The position numbers were made by a program, and so were the translations under genes. From contig NZ_PJBB01000003.1 of assembly GCF_002836595.1 (NCBI RefSeq), forward strand, positions 992,001 to 1,056,000: a stretch of DNA of 64,000 nucleotides, read 5' to 3'. How positions within the stretch are numbered: position 1 is the first letter of the stretch; each line of letters starts with the position of its first letter. This stretch comes from Tenacibaculum sp. Bg11-29 (GTDB lineage Bacteria; Bacteroidota; Bacteroidia; Flavobacteriales; Flavobacteriaceae). The notes below the pieces were generated by a model that saw only the letters and a list, made by a program, of their open reading frames with translations, was not told the DNA's origin and did not search any database. Below, piece after piece: positions 7,796 to 16,351 of this stretch.

Positions 7796-10700
7796 ATGAG
7801 TAAAAAACCAATCAAGTCAAACCTATTTAGGTTTGTAACATTACGTAGTCCGCAATTAATTGAAGACAAGGAAATAGGGTTTGTTTCTTTTCCGGAAGGG
7901 CAAAATTTAAACAACAAGGCGCTTGCGTCTGTTAAGGGGATGACAACGGTCTCGGCAAGAAAAGCAGCTTTAAAAGGTGCTTATAATGTAGACTTTACTC
8001 CAGTAGCAGGTAGGAAAGGAATTAGAAACGAGCATAAACATTTGTATGAGTTTACTGGTTGGTTAATGCGTAATAAATCGTATTTATCTTATGCCAGTAT
8101 AGAAGCTAATTTATTTGGTGCTAACGTACTTAGTTTAGAAGAAGAGCTTGTTATTTGGAATAATTTATTTTACCAAACAATACATAAAGAATCAATATCA
8201 GTTCGAGAGCGATTAATTCAATTATTAATCACGAATCAATTTTTAAAAGTTTTTATTGCTTTTAGAGGTAGTTTTTCTTCGGAACAGGGTGGGGAAATTG
8301 TGTTTACAGATGAAAATGAAAAAGAATTTGTGCGTAGAGCTAATGCGAGTGTTATTATTCCTAAAGAGATAATTATTTCTACGCAACAACAGTCAAAAAC
8401 AACTGTTGCAAAGCCTTCTTTAGAAGCATCAAATTATATGCAGGCCAATTTAGAAGTAGCGTTGGCTAAAGACAGAATTAGGCAGAAAGAAGCATCGTTA
8501 AAAGAATTAGCGCAGGTAGAAGTTGCTTACAAAAAAGCAGAAAAATTACGATACGATGCAGCGTTAAAGATTTATGAAACGACTATAGATCAAATTCAGC
8601 AAGACGCGGTGCCAGAAATACAGACAATAGTAGATTCAAAAACAGGTTTTCAGAAGCAGTCAAAAACGTATCCAGAATTACAATTACCAAAATTTGAATT
8701 TGAAAAAGAGGCAGAGCTTGTTAAGAGCGATGGAGCTGCTTTTTCAGTAAAAACATTAGAATTGTTAAATTCTGATGAGCTGAAGGTGTATGATACTTTT
8801 TCAGAGGTAAAAACGGCTTTGAATAGTAGGGTAAAGAAGGAATATCAGTTAGTGTATCAAAAAACTCCACAAGATGTTAAAAAAGTAGCTATAGCGGGAG
8901 CAAAAATAATTGTAGACCCGATGAAAGGGGGGCAATTGTATTCTTTTACAGGTATGGTAATGCCTTTTAGAATAGGGAACAAGAGTGCTATGTCTATGAG
9001 TTTAAATGCTGGGTATGCTAATGCGTCTGTTACAGATGTCACTTATGAGTTGAAAAAAACAGATGGAACGTTAGTCGCTTCTGGTACTGAGGTTAGGGTG
9101 TTTACAGGTTCAAGTAATTTAGTAAACCTAAGTTTTTTTTCCGATGGAGAAAACTTGACTTCGGGAATGCGTGTTTTTTCAGGGAAGTTAACATTAAGTA
9201 ATGGTGTAAAGTTAGAATTTAATACAGCATTATTTGTAGATGTATTAGATAATTCAAGGTCTATTGAAGGTCGTGGGTTTATGAGTAATTATTCTGGTGT
9301 TGCTACAAAAGTTGTGGCTAGTGAAGGTGCTGCGAGTACAGGTGGTGATATTCTTACAGGTGATATTTTAGAAGATGCGGGAGATGGTGTTTTATATGGT
9401 ATATCGCAATTAGGAATTGCAGATTTTAGACGTGTAGAGCAAGAGGTGTGTTGTTATGTGCCAGGTGAAGTGTCGCATATCGAAAATATTATGGCGCGTG
9501 AGTATAAAGAACGTTCTACAAGAAATTTAACATCTGCTGAACAAACAACAGAGAAAAGTTCAGAAAAGGAGGTTGAAAATTTAACTGATACTAGTTCTAC
9601 TGAGCGTAATGAGTTGCAAAGCGAAACATCGTCTATTGTAAGTAGTGATAATGCAACTAGTTTTGGAGCGAATGCAAGTGTTAGTGGAGGTATTGGTGTT
9701 AAGTTTAGTGCTGGTGCAAATTTTAATTCATCATCATCTAATTCAGCTTCAAATTCTAATTTAGAAGCGCAAACCTATGCGCAAGAGGTTACAGAGCGAG
9801 CTTTAGAGCGTGTGGTGCAAAAAGTAAGTACAAAGCGAACTTCTAGGGTTTTAAAAGAATTTGAAGAAAATAATACCCATGGTTTTGATAATAGAAAAGG
9901 TGATAAGCATGTTACGGGGGTATATCGTTGGGTTGATAAGATTTATAAAAATAAGTTAATTAATTACGGTAAGCGTTTAATGTATGAATTTTCTTTGCCA
10001 GAGCCAGCTAAGTTTTTTATCGAATCATATTTGAAAAATGATGATGAAGATAAAAAGACAAATGTTGGGTTGATTATTCCTAAAGAGCCAATTCATCCTA
10101 GTAAGTTAGTGATTGGGGTGAAAAATGCGAGAGATTTAAATGAAAATAATTACCAAAGAATTGGATCTATATATAGTGCGGGTGTTAAAGCACCAATTGA
10201 GAGTAGTGTAAAAATAGGTAAGGCATTTAAGAAAGATGATGGGAAGTATAATGCTTCAGGTTATTCTTCAGATGAGATAAAAGTACCTAAAGGTTATTCG
10301 GCGACAAGAGGGACAGTATATTGGTCTATAACTCAAAAAACGAATAGGAATACCAATTTATCTATAGGGTTAGGAGATGAGCTAAGGAGAGTTGTAGGGA
10401 ATAACTCTGTTAGTGGGGGTCATTATGATTTTTCAGATAGATATATAGATTCAGTGCCGTTTTCATATCATACTTGGGAGATACATTCGGGTAATTTTAA
10501 TGTGACAATTCATTGTGAAAGAACTGAAGAGGTATACGAACAATGGCAAAACGAAACCTATAAAGCGATTATGGATGCTTATAATGAGCGTTTACAGGAA
10601 TATAATGAGTTTATTGTAAATCAAAACATAGGAAAAGAACCTAGTGAAAAGAAAAAGGAATTAAGCTCTCAAATTAATCGTGGTATTGAAAAACGTGAAT

Positions 10701-11332
10701 TAAAACGTATTGCGATTGATTTAATAGCTAAAGCACATAGCGTTGAGGTTTCTCGGAATAATTATCAAGAAGATGGTGGTAATATTGATCATAGGTATGT
10801 GGCTAGGTCTTCAGAGTTTGATGAGCATGCTAAAGCTGTAAAATTCTTTGAGCAAGCGTTTGATTGGGAAATTATGGCCTATACATTCTATCCGTATTTT
10901 TATGGAGCTGATGATAATTGGGATGCAAATTTTGAATATAACGAAGGTAATGACCCTATTTTTCAAGCCTTTTTACAAAGTGGTATGGCTCGTAGTGTGG
11001 TACCAGTACGTCCTGGCTTTGAAGAGTCAGTAAATTGGTATATGAAAACTGGTGAAATTTGGAACGGACAAGGTATGGTTACCGATACCGATGATGATTT
11101 ATATGTTTCTGTTGCTGAGGAAATGCAAACGATTGAAGGTGAGGTAGAAGGTGTTTGGGAAACTCGTGTGCCTACTTCTTTAACTGTTTTGCAAGCAGAT
11201 TCTGTTGCTTTGAATGAAGGAGGTTTACCATGTAATCCAGATTGTGGAGAAGGAGGTATGTTTGATTCTGTAAAAACATCACCCGACGGTGTTGATTTTG
11301 ATATTGTTGGTAAAAACAACAATGTAACATAA
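7796..11332 (+). CDS. Large uncharacterised protein (1178 aa), first gene of the toxin operon
   Basis: No signal peptide or strong membrane helix. Regions in order: N-terminal domain (about 1-190, FRFVTLRSPQLIEDKE); coiled coil (~205-275); a beta-rich domain (~385-490); a conserved block RVEQEVCCYVPGEVSHIENI followed by charged REYKERSTR repeats (~547-605); a Gly/Ala/Ser/Asn-rich alternating segment (~618-655) that could be a membrane-inserting hairpin; a helix leading to RWVDKIYKNKLINYGKRLM (~708-730); a second beta domain; and a C-terminal block FYPYFYGADDNW ... VVPVRPGFEESVNWY (~1030-1080). I recall the blocks around GEVSHIEN, NYGKRLM.EF and VPVRPGFE from other large uncharacterised bacterial proteins, but cannot name a family. 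Position upstream of a toxin gene and under the same repressor suggests a structural or delivery role; this is inference. Confidence 0.8.
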   Translation: MSKKPIKSNLFRFVTLRSPQLIEDKEIGFVSFPEGQNLNNKALASVKGMTTVSARKAALKGAYNVDFTPVAGRKGIRNEHKHLYEFTGWLMRNKSYLSYASIEANLFGANVLSLEEELVIWNNLFYQTIHKESISVRERLIQLLITNQFLKVFIAFRGSFSSEQGGEIVFTDENEKEFVRRANASVIIPKEIIISTQQQSKTTVAKPSLEASNYMQANLEVALAKDRIRQKEASLKELAQVEVAYKKAEKLRYDAALKIYETTIDQIQQDAVPEIQTIVDSKTGFQKQSKTYPELQLPKFEFEKEAELVKSDGAAFSVKTLELLNSDELKVYDTFSEVKTALNSRVKKEYQLVYQKTPQDVKKVAIAGAKIIVDPMKGGQLYSFTGMVMPFRIGNKSAMSMSLNAGYANASVTDVTYELKKTDGTLVASGTEVRVFTGSSNLVNLSFFSDGENLTSGMRVFSGKLTLSNGVKLEFNTALFVDVLDNSRSIEGRGFMSNYSGVATKVVASEGAASTGGDILTGDILEDAGDGVLYGISQLGIADFRRVEQEVCCYVPGEVSHIENIMAREYKERSTRNLTSAEQTTEKSSEKEVENLTDTSSTERNELQSETSSIVSSDNATSFGANASVSGGIGVKFSAGANFNSSSSNSASNSNLEAQTYAQEVTERALERVVQKVSTKRTSRVLKEFEENNTHGFDNRKGDKHVTGVYRWVDKIYKNKLINYGKRLMYEFSLPEPAKFFIESYLKNDDEDKKTNVGLIIPKEPIHPSKLVIGVKNARDLNENNYQRIGSIYSAGVKAPIESSVKIGKAFKKDDGKYNASGYSSDEIKVPKGYSATRGTVYWSITQKTNRNTNLSIGLGDELRRVVGNNSVSGGHYDFSDRYIDSVPFSYHTWEIHSGNFNVTIHCERTEEVYEQWQNETYKAIMDAYNERLQEYNEFIVNQNIGKEPSEKKKELSSQINRGIEKRELKRIAIDLIAKAHSVEVSRNNYQEDGGNIDHRYVARSSEFDEHAKAVKFFEQAFDWEIMAYTFYPYFYGADDNWDANFEYNEGNDPIFQAFLQSGMARSVVPVRPGFEESVNWYMKTGEIWNGQGMVTDTDDDLYVSVAEEMQTIEGEVEGVWETRVPTSLTVLQADSVALNEGGLPCNPDCGEGGMFDSVKTSPDGVDFDIVGKNNNVT

Positions 11333-11340
11333 GTGTATAA

Positions 11341-11459
11341 GAGGTTGTCTAAAATAGAATCAGTAAACGTCATTAAGAAAGAGGTGTGATTTAAGTAATT
11401 TTAAGATTTTAAAAACTGCTTTATTTCATTAAAAATGAGAATCTTTTAGATAGCCTTTT
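11341..11459. repeat. MITE-like element with imperfect terminal inverted repeats
   Basis: GAGGTTGTCTAAAA at the left (11341-11354) is mirrored by TTTTAGATAGCC plus TTTT at the right (11444-11459); about 13 of 16 end positions pair. The interior (~85 bp) has no frame. GAGGYTGTCT-type ends are typical of IS elements, so this may be a non-autonomous derivative. It sits between the 1178-aa gene and the effector gene. No clear target duplication is visible. Confidence 0.4.
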
Positions 11460-11590
11460 CTGTACAAGCAATCGCAAGCCCACCTGTAAAAAAATAGCAA
11501 AACTTATAGTAGTTATTAATTCCTTCTTCTCTTTGTAGCGAGGAGGGTTGGGTGTGGTTTGTTTTTTAATAATTAATAAAAACAAAAAAT

Positions 11591-14125
11591 ATGCATGCTC
11601 ATGAATATGGATCCAAGCATTTTAAACATAAAACCAATTTTAAAGATTTGGTGGTGTTTTCAGATGTTCAGCAAAATAAAATAAAAGAAACAACAGTACC
11701 AAGTTCTAGTGTATATGTTGAAATAGAAAAAGGAGTGAAGAGTCCAGATAAGTGGTTGCTTCATTTTAATAGTAGATTATCTGGTGAATACGGTGATTTT
11801 TTTCTAGAAAACAATCCGCCTTATGGAGAAGTAAGTAAGCTTCAATACGAGGAAAATGATGATAACTTCGCTTTTATTCAAGAGAATATAGCTGATTTTC
11901 AAAACGGAACATTACCGTATTACAAAATTAACGAGAAGTTTTATATACAGCTTGATAATAGTATTGATTTAGAAGAGGTAATTGTAAATGCAAATCCATC
12001 ACCATTACCTAGAGATGTAAAGAGTGTCGAATATGATGCTTTTGTAACGGTGTTTATTTCTGAAGACGGAGCACAGCTTTTGCAAGCTTATGAAGCTGTT
12101 AAAAAAGTAGGTGCACACGAGGTAGTTATTTTTATAGAGCGTAGCTCGGGAAGTAATTTATTTGGTACCGTATTTAGAATAAAAAAAGGAAAAAATGTAA
12201 ATACACTTTTAGAAACGAATAGAATTCACATTGCGGAAATTGCCAGAGCGTATGGTGTGGATATTATTGCGAATAAGTTAAGTAAAATGATAGAGCAGGA
12301 GCTAAAAAAAACCAAGGAAAGTAATTTTTATTTGGTGTTGGCTACTGGGGGAAGAATGGTACGTTGGGGAGCTGATGTGACTTTTAGTAATTCATCAAAA
12401 TTCTTAAAAAGTACAGGAGAAGAAATTGGAAAATTAAAGCTGGGTGATAATTATTGGAAAACTGAAATAGAAGGGAAAGAAAACCCAAAGTACGATCCGT
12501 TATTACCAAAGCTTAAAATTAACGAAAGTTTTTCATCCGAAAAAATAGCAAATTCAATATACAAAACCTATGTAACTCCGTTAGAAGGAGTTGTTGCTTC
12601 GTTTGCAGAGCGTTTTAATAAGCATTGGTTGTTTAAAGAGTTGATGCCTTTTAAGGTTGATTATATTACCAAGTTGCTTCAATACATTCCTAGTGTGGTT
12701 AAAGATTTTTTAGATGGAGTGAAAGAACATTTGCAAAACAACTACGATTTTATTAACGGTTTACTTGTGGGGCTTATTAATAGTATTATCGATTTTTTTA
12801 AATCTTTTTTTGATATTTTAGCTATCTTAATCGATGTTTTAAATGGTGTCGTTCAAGCAGGAAAGTTCTTTGAAAAACCAGGGCATTACCTACGCTTATT
12901 AGCAGAAGGTTTTGAAAATTTATTAGATTTAGTAGCGAGCGTTTTTACGGTAGAAAACTTAAAAGCATTAGGGCAATTTTTAATAAGTATGCCAATAGCA
13001 ACAGCAAAGTTATTGCTAGGGTTGTTTACAAAAGCGTCAAATGCAAAAATAACAATAGATCCGGGTGCTATAGGATATTATCTAGGGTTTTTAGTTGGTT
13101 TTATAGCTTCTGAAGTGGTAATGTTTTTTGCTACGGGTGGTACAGGTACTATCGCAAAAGGGGTAAAAGCAGTATTTAAATCGTATAAAGAATTGCTGAA
13201 TATGGCTGCCAGAACAGTAGCTAAAACAGCTACGGTAACGGTTAATACGTTTTTAACGATAATTCAAAAACTAAAAGAGCTTATTAAAAACCTGCCAAAA
13301 CATTTAAATACTTTAAAAGGATGGATTGATGAGTTTGTTGATAAATTGATTAAGGTAGCTAATCAATTATTTAAAGGTTTTGAGGCTGTTTTAGAATTAT
13401 TATTTGATTTAGGAGTTGTGATTGTACAGAAGTTAGATCCTGAAACAGGAAAAGTTTTAGTACAAGGAGCGGATGGAGTAATATATGCTATAAAACAAGC
13501 TGATAAAACTATTTTTGAAGGAAGTAAAACTGCCATTGAAGGCTTTCTAAATAAAATTGATGATATTAGTAAAAGTGGTGGAAATGCTAAAAAGAAAGTT
13601 CAACAACATTTGGATGAGGTTTTAGAAAGAAGGAAATTTAATGATTTTGACGGGGGAATTTTGCTTTCTGAAAGAGTTTTAAAAAAGAGAATTAAAAAAC
13701 TTTTACAAAAATATAAAAACTTCAATTTAGAAGTTCGTTTTGTTGATGAGACTACTAATGTAAAAAAACTCAAAGATTGGAATGCTCGTAAAGTTTTAGG
13801 TAGTTTTAAGCAAGGACCTCCCCCGACACTTTTCTTTAGAAAGGAGGTTACTGAGCTTACTTGGCAACATGAACTCTGGCATTTAGAAGATTTGAAGCGT
13901 TTAGGAACTAAAAAGTTTTACCAAACTTCTAACTGGAAACATGAAGAAAGTGTTTGGAATAAAATTTGGAAAACTAAAAATAAATGGACTGAGGAAGAGT
14001 TAGTTGACTCTTATTTTTATTATAAAAAAACAGCTAGGGGTGAAATAGGAACATGGAATAGAATACAAGAAATGGAAGAATTACTTGAAAAACCTTATTA
14101 TAAAAATATAAGATATAAAAAATAA
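11591..14125 (+). CDS. Polymorphic-toxin-like effector with C-terminal zincin (MPTase-type) domain
   Basis: 844 aa. The N-terminal ~340 residues are mixed alpha/beta of unknown family. Residues ~358-450 and ~490-525 are hydrophobic helices (FINGLLVGLINSIIDFF, GYYLGFLVGFIASEVVMFF), like pore or translocation segments. A linker region with KHLNTLKGWIDE (~571-583) precedes the tip. The last ~190 residues contain WQHELWHLEDLKRLG with HELWH at 760-764, the HExxH zinc site of zincin metallopeptidases, closest in my memory to the Tox-MPTase4 group. A variable C-terminal toxin joined to a constant N-terminal part, followed 4 nt later by a small acidic protein, is the standard toxin/immunity layout. 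Target and delivery route are unknown; there is no signal peptide. Confidence 0.7.
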   Translation: MHAHEYGSKHFKHKTNFKDLVVFSDVQQNKIKETTVPSSSVYVEIEKGVKSPDKWLLHFNSRLSGEYGDFFLENNPPYGEVSKLQYEENDDNFAFIQENIADFQNGTLPYYKINEKFYIQLDNSIDLEEVIVNANPSPLPRDVKSVEYDAFVTVFISEDGAQLLQAYEAVKKVGAHEVVIFIERSSGSNLFGTVFRIKKGKNVNTLLETNRIHIAEIARAYGVDIIANKLSKMIEQELKKTKESNFYLVLATGGRMVRWGADVTFSNSSKFLKSTGEEIGKLKLGDNYWKTEIEGKENPKYDPLLPKLKINESFSSEKIANSIYKTYVTPLEGVVASFAERFNKHWLFKELMPFKVDYITKLLQYIPSVVKDFLDGVKEHLQNNYDFINGLLVGLINSIIDFFKSFFDILAILIDVLNGVVQAGKFFEKPGHYLRLLAEGFENLLDLVASVFTVENLKALGQFLISMPIATAKLLLGLFTKASNAKITIDPGAIGYYLGFLVGFIASEVVMFFATGGTGTIAKGVKAVFKSYKELLNMAARTVAKTATVTVNTFLTIIQKLKELIKNLPKHLNTLKGWIDEFVDKLIKVANQLFKGFEAVLELLFDLGVVIVQKLDPETGKVLVQGADGVIYAIKQADKTIFEGSKTAIEGFLNKIDDISKSGGNAKKKVQQHLDEVLERRKFNDFDGGILLSERVLKKRIKKLLQKYKNFNLEVRFVDETTNVKKLKDWNARKVLGSFKQGPPPTLFFRKEVTELTWQHELWHLEDLKRLGTKKFYQTSNWKHEESVWNKIWKTKNKWTEEELVDSYFYYKKTARGEIGTWNRIQEMEELLEKPYYKNIRYKK

Positions 14126-14129
14126 TATT

Positions 14130-14456
14130 ATGGAACTAAGTTTAGAAGAAGTTTATTTAACAGAAGAAGAGGCTGTTGCATTAGCAAGAAAAGCGTTGAA
14201 AGATATTGGTCATTGGGAAGAATTTAAAATTGAAAAAGGACGTGTTTTTGAAAAAACACCACCTTATGATTATAATCATTGGTTAGTAAGTTTCAATTTT
14301 ACTAAAGACGATTGGAGAAATGGAGAGGTTACTCCTATGGTGGTTGTAAATGACGAAGATCAATTGGTAACGTTTGTTTCTTGGAAAAAAAGTAATTTTT
14401 TACTTTCTTATAATGAAAGTAAGGATGAATATTATCATTCAGAACTAAGCAGGTGA
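14130..14456 (+). CDS. Putative immunity protein for the zincin effector
   Basis: 108 aa, acidic, cytoplasmic-looking, starting 4 nt after the effector stop. It begins with a helix (LTEEEAVALARKALKDIG) and continues into beta strands (YDYNHWLVSFNF, VTPMVVVNDEDQLVTFVSW), a small alpha+beta fold reminiscent of nutrient-free NTF2/YP-type immunity folds, but I cannot assign a family. Function as an immunity protein is inferred from position, size and charge. Its last 8 nt overlap the open frame of an orphan toxin tip. Confidence 0.6.
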   Translation: MELSLEEVYLTEEEAVALARKALKDIGHWEEFKIEKGRVFEKTPPYDYNHWLVSFNFTKDDWRNGEVTPMVVVNDEDQLVTFVSWKKSNFLLSYNESKDEYYHSELSR

Positions 14457-14793
14457 TTTAAAACAGGTTAATGATAGTTTTCAAAATTACTACCTTTTGT
14501 TTTTAGAAAAAATATCTCCAAAGCACCTAGGTGTTTTAAAAGGATGGATTGATGAGTCTGTTAAGGTAGCCAGAGCTTTTTCAGAGAAGCCTTTTCAAAA
14601 AAGGGGTATAACAGATAGTAAAAAAAGAAAAGCTATATTGGAAGAGTATACTTGACATCACCTAGATGATTTAGATGAAGGTTTAATGTGTACAATGCAA
14701 TTGGTTCGTAGGGAGGCTCATGAGGCAACCTACAAGCATTTTGGCTCGGCAGGACAATCAGTATTTTCAATTCCATTAACAAAATATTTATAA
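14449..14793 (+). pseudogene. Orphan toxin tip: WHH-type HNH nuclease with nonsense mutation
   Basis: The open frame has no start codon and begins inside the preceding immunity gene. It reads KHLGVLKGWIDESVK, matching the linker of the intact effector (KHLNTLKGWIDE), then a tip ending EEYT-stop-HHLDDLDEGLM, TMQLVRREAHEATYKHFGSAGQ. That is the signature of WHH-type HNH/EndoVII nuclease toxins, where the stop (TGA at 14653-14655) replaces the Trp codon TGG. An exact 23-bp match links 14535-14557 to 13312-13334 in the effector gene. I read it as a displaced older C-terminus left by tip replacement, now inactivated. Confidence 0.75.
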
Positions 14794-15175
14794 TGAATAA
14801 TTTTTATTTGACCAAAGAGAAAATCAAAAGTTAAGTTTACCTGAAACATATAAAAAACATATGTTGATGTTTAATGGAGGTGCTCCTGAAAAAGAATATT
14901 TTAAAGGGGTAACTATAGCTCATTTTAATCCAATTAAAAATGGAAGAATAACATTAGGAAATCAGATTAAATCTTTAAAGGATTTTCTACCTGTTGGCTA
15001 CCTTCCTTTTGCGTATGATCCAGGAGGAAATCAAATATGTATGGATTTAAATGAAGGAGTTAGTTATGGTAAGGTTTATTATTTACCTATGGATATGGGG
15101 GGTATAGGACCTGAGTTTCTTGCAAATTCTTTTGAAGAATTTTTAGATGGACTTTCTTTAAATAACGATTATTAG
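14794..15175 (+). pseudogene. SMI1/KNR4 (SUKH)-type immunity gene, 5' frameshift
   Basis: The long frame (residues LSLPETYKKHMLMFNGGAPE, then FLPVGYLPFAYDPGGNQICM and FLANSFEEFLDGL) is a SUKH/SMI1-KNR4 domain. The only sensible start, ATG at 14794 directly after the nuclease-tip stop, reads MNNFYLTKEKIKS and then stops; a shift of one frame near 14831 joins it to LSLPETYKK. SUKH proteins are the classical immunity partners of WHH/HNH nuclease toxins, so toxin tip and immunity form an old pair. An internal Met at 14861 could still give a truncated 104-aa product. Confidence 0.65.
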
Positions 15176-15204
15176 TGATTTAAATCTTCTAAAAATTAAA
15201 GAAA

Positions 15205-15528
15205 ATGAATGAGTTAACAAAAACAATTAAAAAAGATGTGAAATACATGGAAAAAAACCCATGTAAATGACCCTATGAAGATGGTTTTTTTTTTGATGAG
15301 ATTGAGAAATTATTATTCAAAAATTCAGAAACAACCATTACTGTTCTTAAAGAGTTATACCTTTTATCTGTATAATGGATAAGTTCAACATTTTAAAAAG
15401 TGTCTTATGAATTATAAAGTAAAGATTTTATTAATTGTTTAGAAGAGTTATTAGAAAAATTCTCGCCAGATATTAATGGTTTTAAAAATGAAGTTCAAGA
15501 AGCAAGAGAAGCTTATTATGGTAACTGA
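15205..15528 (+). pseudogene. Degenerate small gene with four internal stops (probable immunity gene)
   Basis: From ATG 15205 one frame reads MNELTKTIKKDVKYMEKNPC, PYEDGFFFDEIEKLLF, KDFINCLEELLEKFSPDING to a final TGA at 15526-15528, interrupted by TGA at 15268 and TAA at 15373, 15394 and 15415. The frame stays protein-like throughout (107 residues, helical, acidic). Every stop is one substitution from Trp, Gln, Lys or Glu. It lies in the array of broken immunity genes, hence the tentative function. The family is not recognised. Confidence 0.6.
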
Positions 15529-15573
15529 TTTTAAGGAATTGTAACTTTATAATTAAATATTTATGGGAAAAAC

Positions 15574-15605
15574 CGTCTAGAATTAATTTTCTAGGCGATT
15601 TTTCT
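15574..15605 (+). terminator. Rho-independent terminator closing operon 1
   Basis: Nine-pair stem CGTCTAGAA/TTCTAGGCG (one G-T pair) with a 6-nt loop followed by ATTTTTC. It lies after the last broken gene of operon 1. Confidence 0.7.
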
Positions 15606-15738
15606 TTGTTAAAGAAGGTTTTAACTATCTAAAACTATGTTTTTACTTACAGATTCTAGTGAAAAATCAACGAATTCTTATTTTAACAAAATCATATAAG
15701 TATTTAAAACATATGTTTGTATTTTGTATGGAAAAACT

Positions 15739-16149
15739 ATGGAAATTACAAAGATAGACTATGAACGATTGTTTAAAATAACAAGAATACAAAATACGAT
15801 TAGCCTGTCTGGATCTATGTCCTTTGTAAATGGAGAATTCTCAGAAGAAAATTTCGAAAATGAGGTGTTTCAGATAACATTTTTCACTCACATACAAGGT
15901 GTGTTAAAGGAGTTTAACTTGCTTGTTGTTGCTAATGAGTGTATTGATAAAGGGGAAAAGGAGGGTTTACAAAGAAAGTTGGGCATTGCAATAGAAGGTG
16001 ACGGAATGTGTTTTAAGATATGTGCTTACAAGCAAGCTTTTAAAATGCAGTTCGATACCTTAAAGAGCACTTTTTTAAATACCCATTCGGTTAAAAACGG
16101 ACTGGTATTGTTTGGTGAAAACAACTATTATAAACATTTTACAAAATAA
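15739..16149 (+). CDS. Hypothetical protein between the two toxin operons
   Basis: 136 aa from ATG 15739 (an upstream TTG at 15724 is less likely). No signal peptide or membrane helix; beta-rich with ISLSGSMSFVNGEF and a Cys-containing C-terminal half. I do not recognise it. A consensus -7 TATGTTTG lies at 15712-15719, so it may have its own promoter. Promoter P2 overlaps its 3' end, starting inside the last codons. Its position between two co-regulated operons makes an accessory or regulatory role conceivable, without direct evidence. Confidence 0.6.
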   Translation: MEITKIDYERLFKITRIQNTISLSGSMSFVNGEFSEENFENEVFQITFFTHIQGVLKEFNLLVVANECIDKGEKEGLQRKLGIAIEGDGMCFKICAYKQAFKMQFDTLKSTFLNTHSVKNGLVLFGENNYYKHFTK

Positions 16150-16193
16150 AATGTAATTTGTTTTGTTTTGACTTGTAATATGTTGTATATTTG
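16138..16193 (+). promoter_or_regulatory. Promoter P2 of the lysis/fibre/toxin operon 2
   Basis: TTTG (16162-16165), 20-bp spacer, TATATTTG (16186-16193), full consensus. The block aligns without gaps to P1 at 7506-7561 (40/56 identical), sharing TTACAA at 16139-16144 and TTGTAA at 16173-16178 in the same relative positions. A ~150-nt leader precedes the endolysin ATG. Common control with P1 by the S24 repressor is the simplest reading. Confidence 0.65.
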
Positions 16194-16351
16194 TCTTGCT
16201 TTTCTAATAGTTTATTATTTATTAACCTTTAATGTTACGCAGAGACTAAAAAATGAGATTAAGCTATATCCAGTTAAGGAGAGAAAGAAAAAGAATCTAA
16301 AATTTAATAGTTTTTATCTGCTAGCATTAACATAAAAAAACAAAAAAATGT

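Noticed and set aside
10963..11373. 136-aa minus-strand frame inside the 1178-aa gene
   Set aside because: Shadow of a strong coding region; composition reflects the reverse complement.
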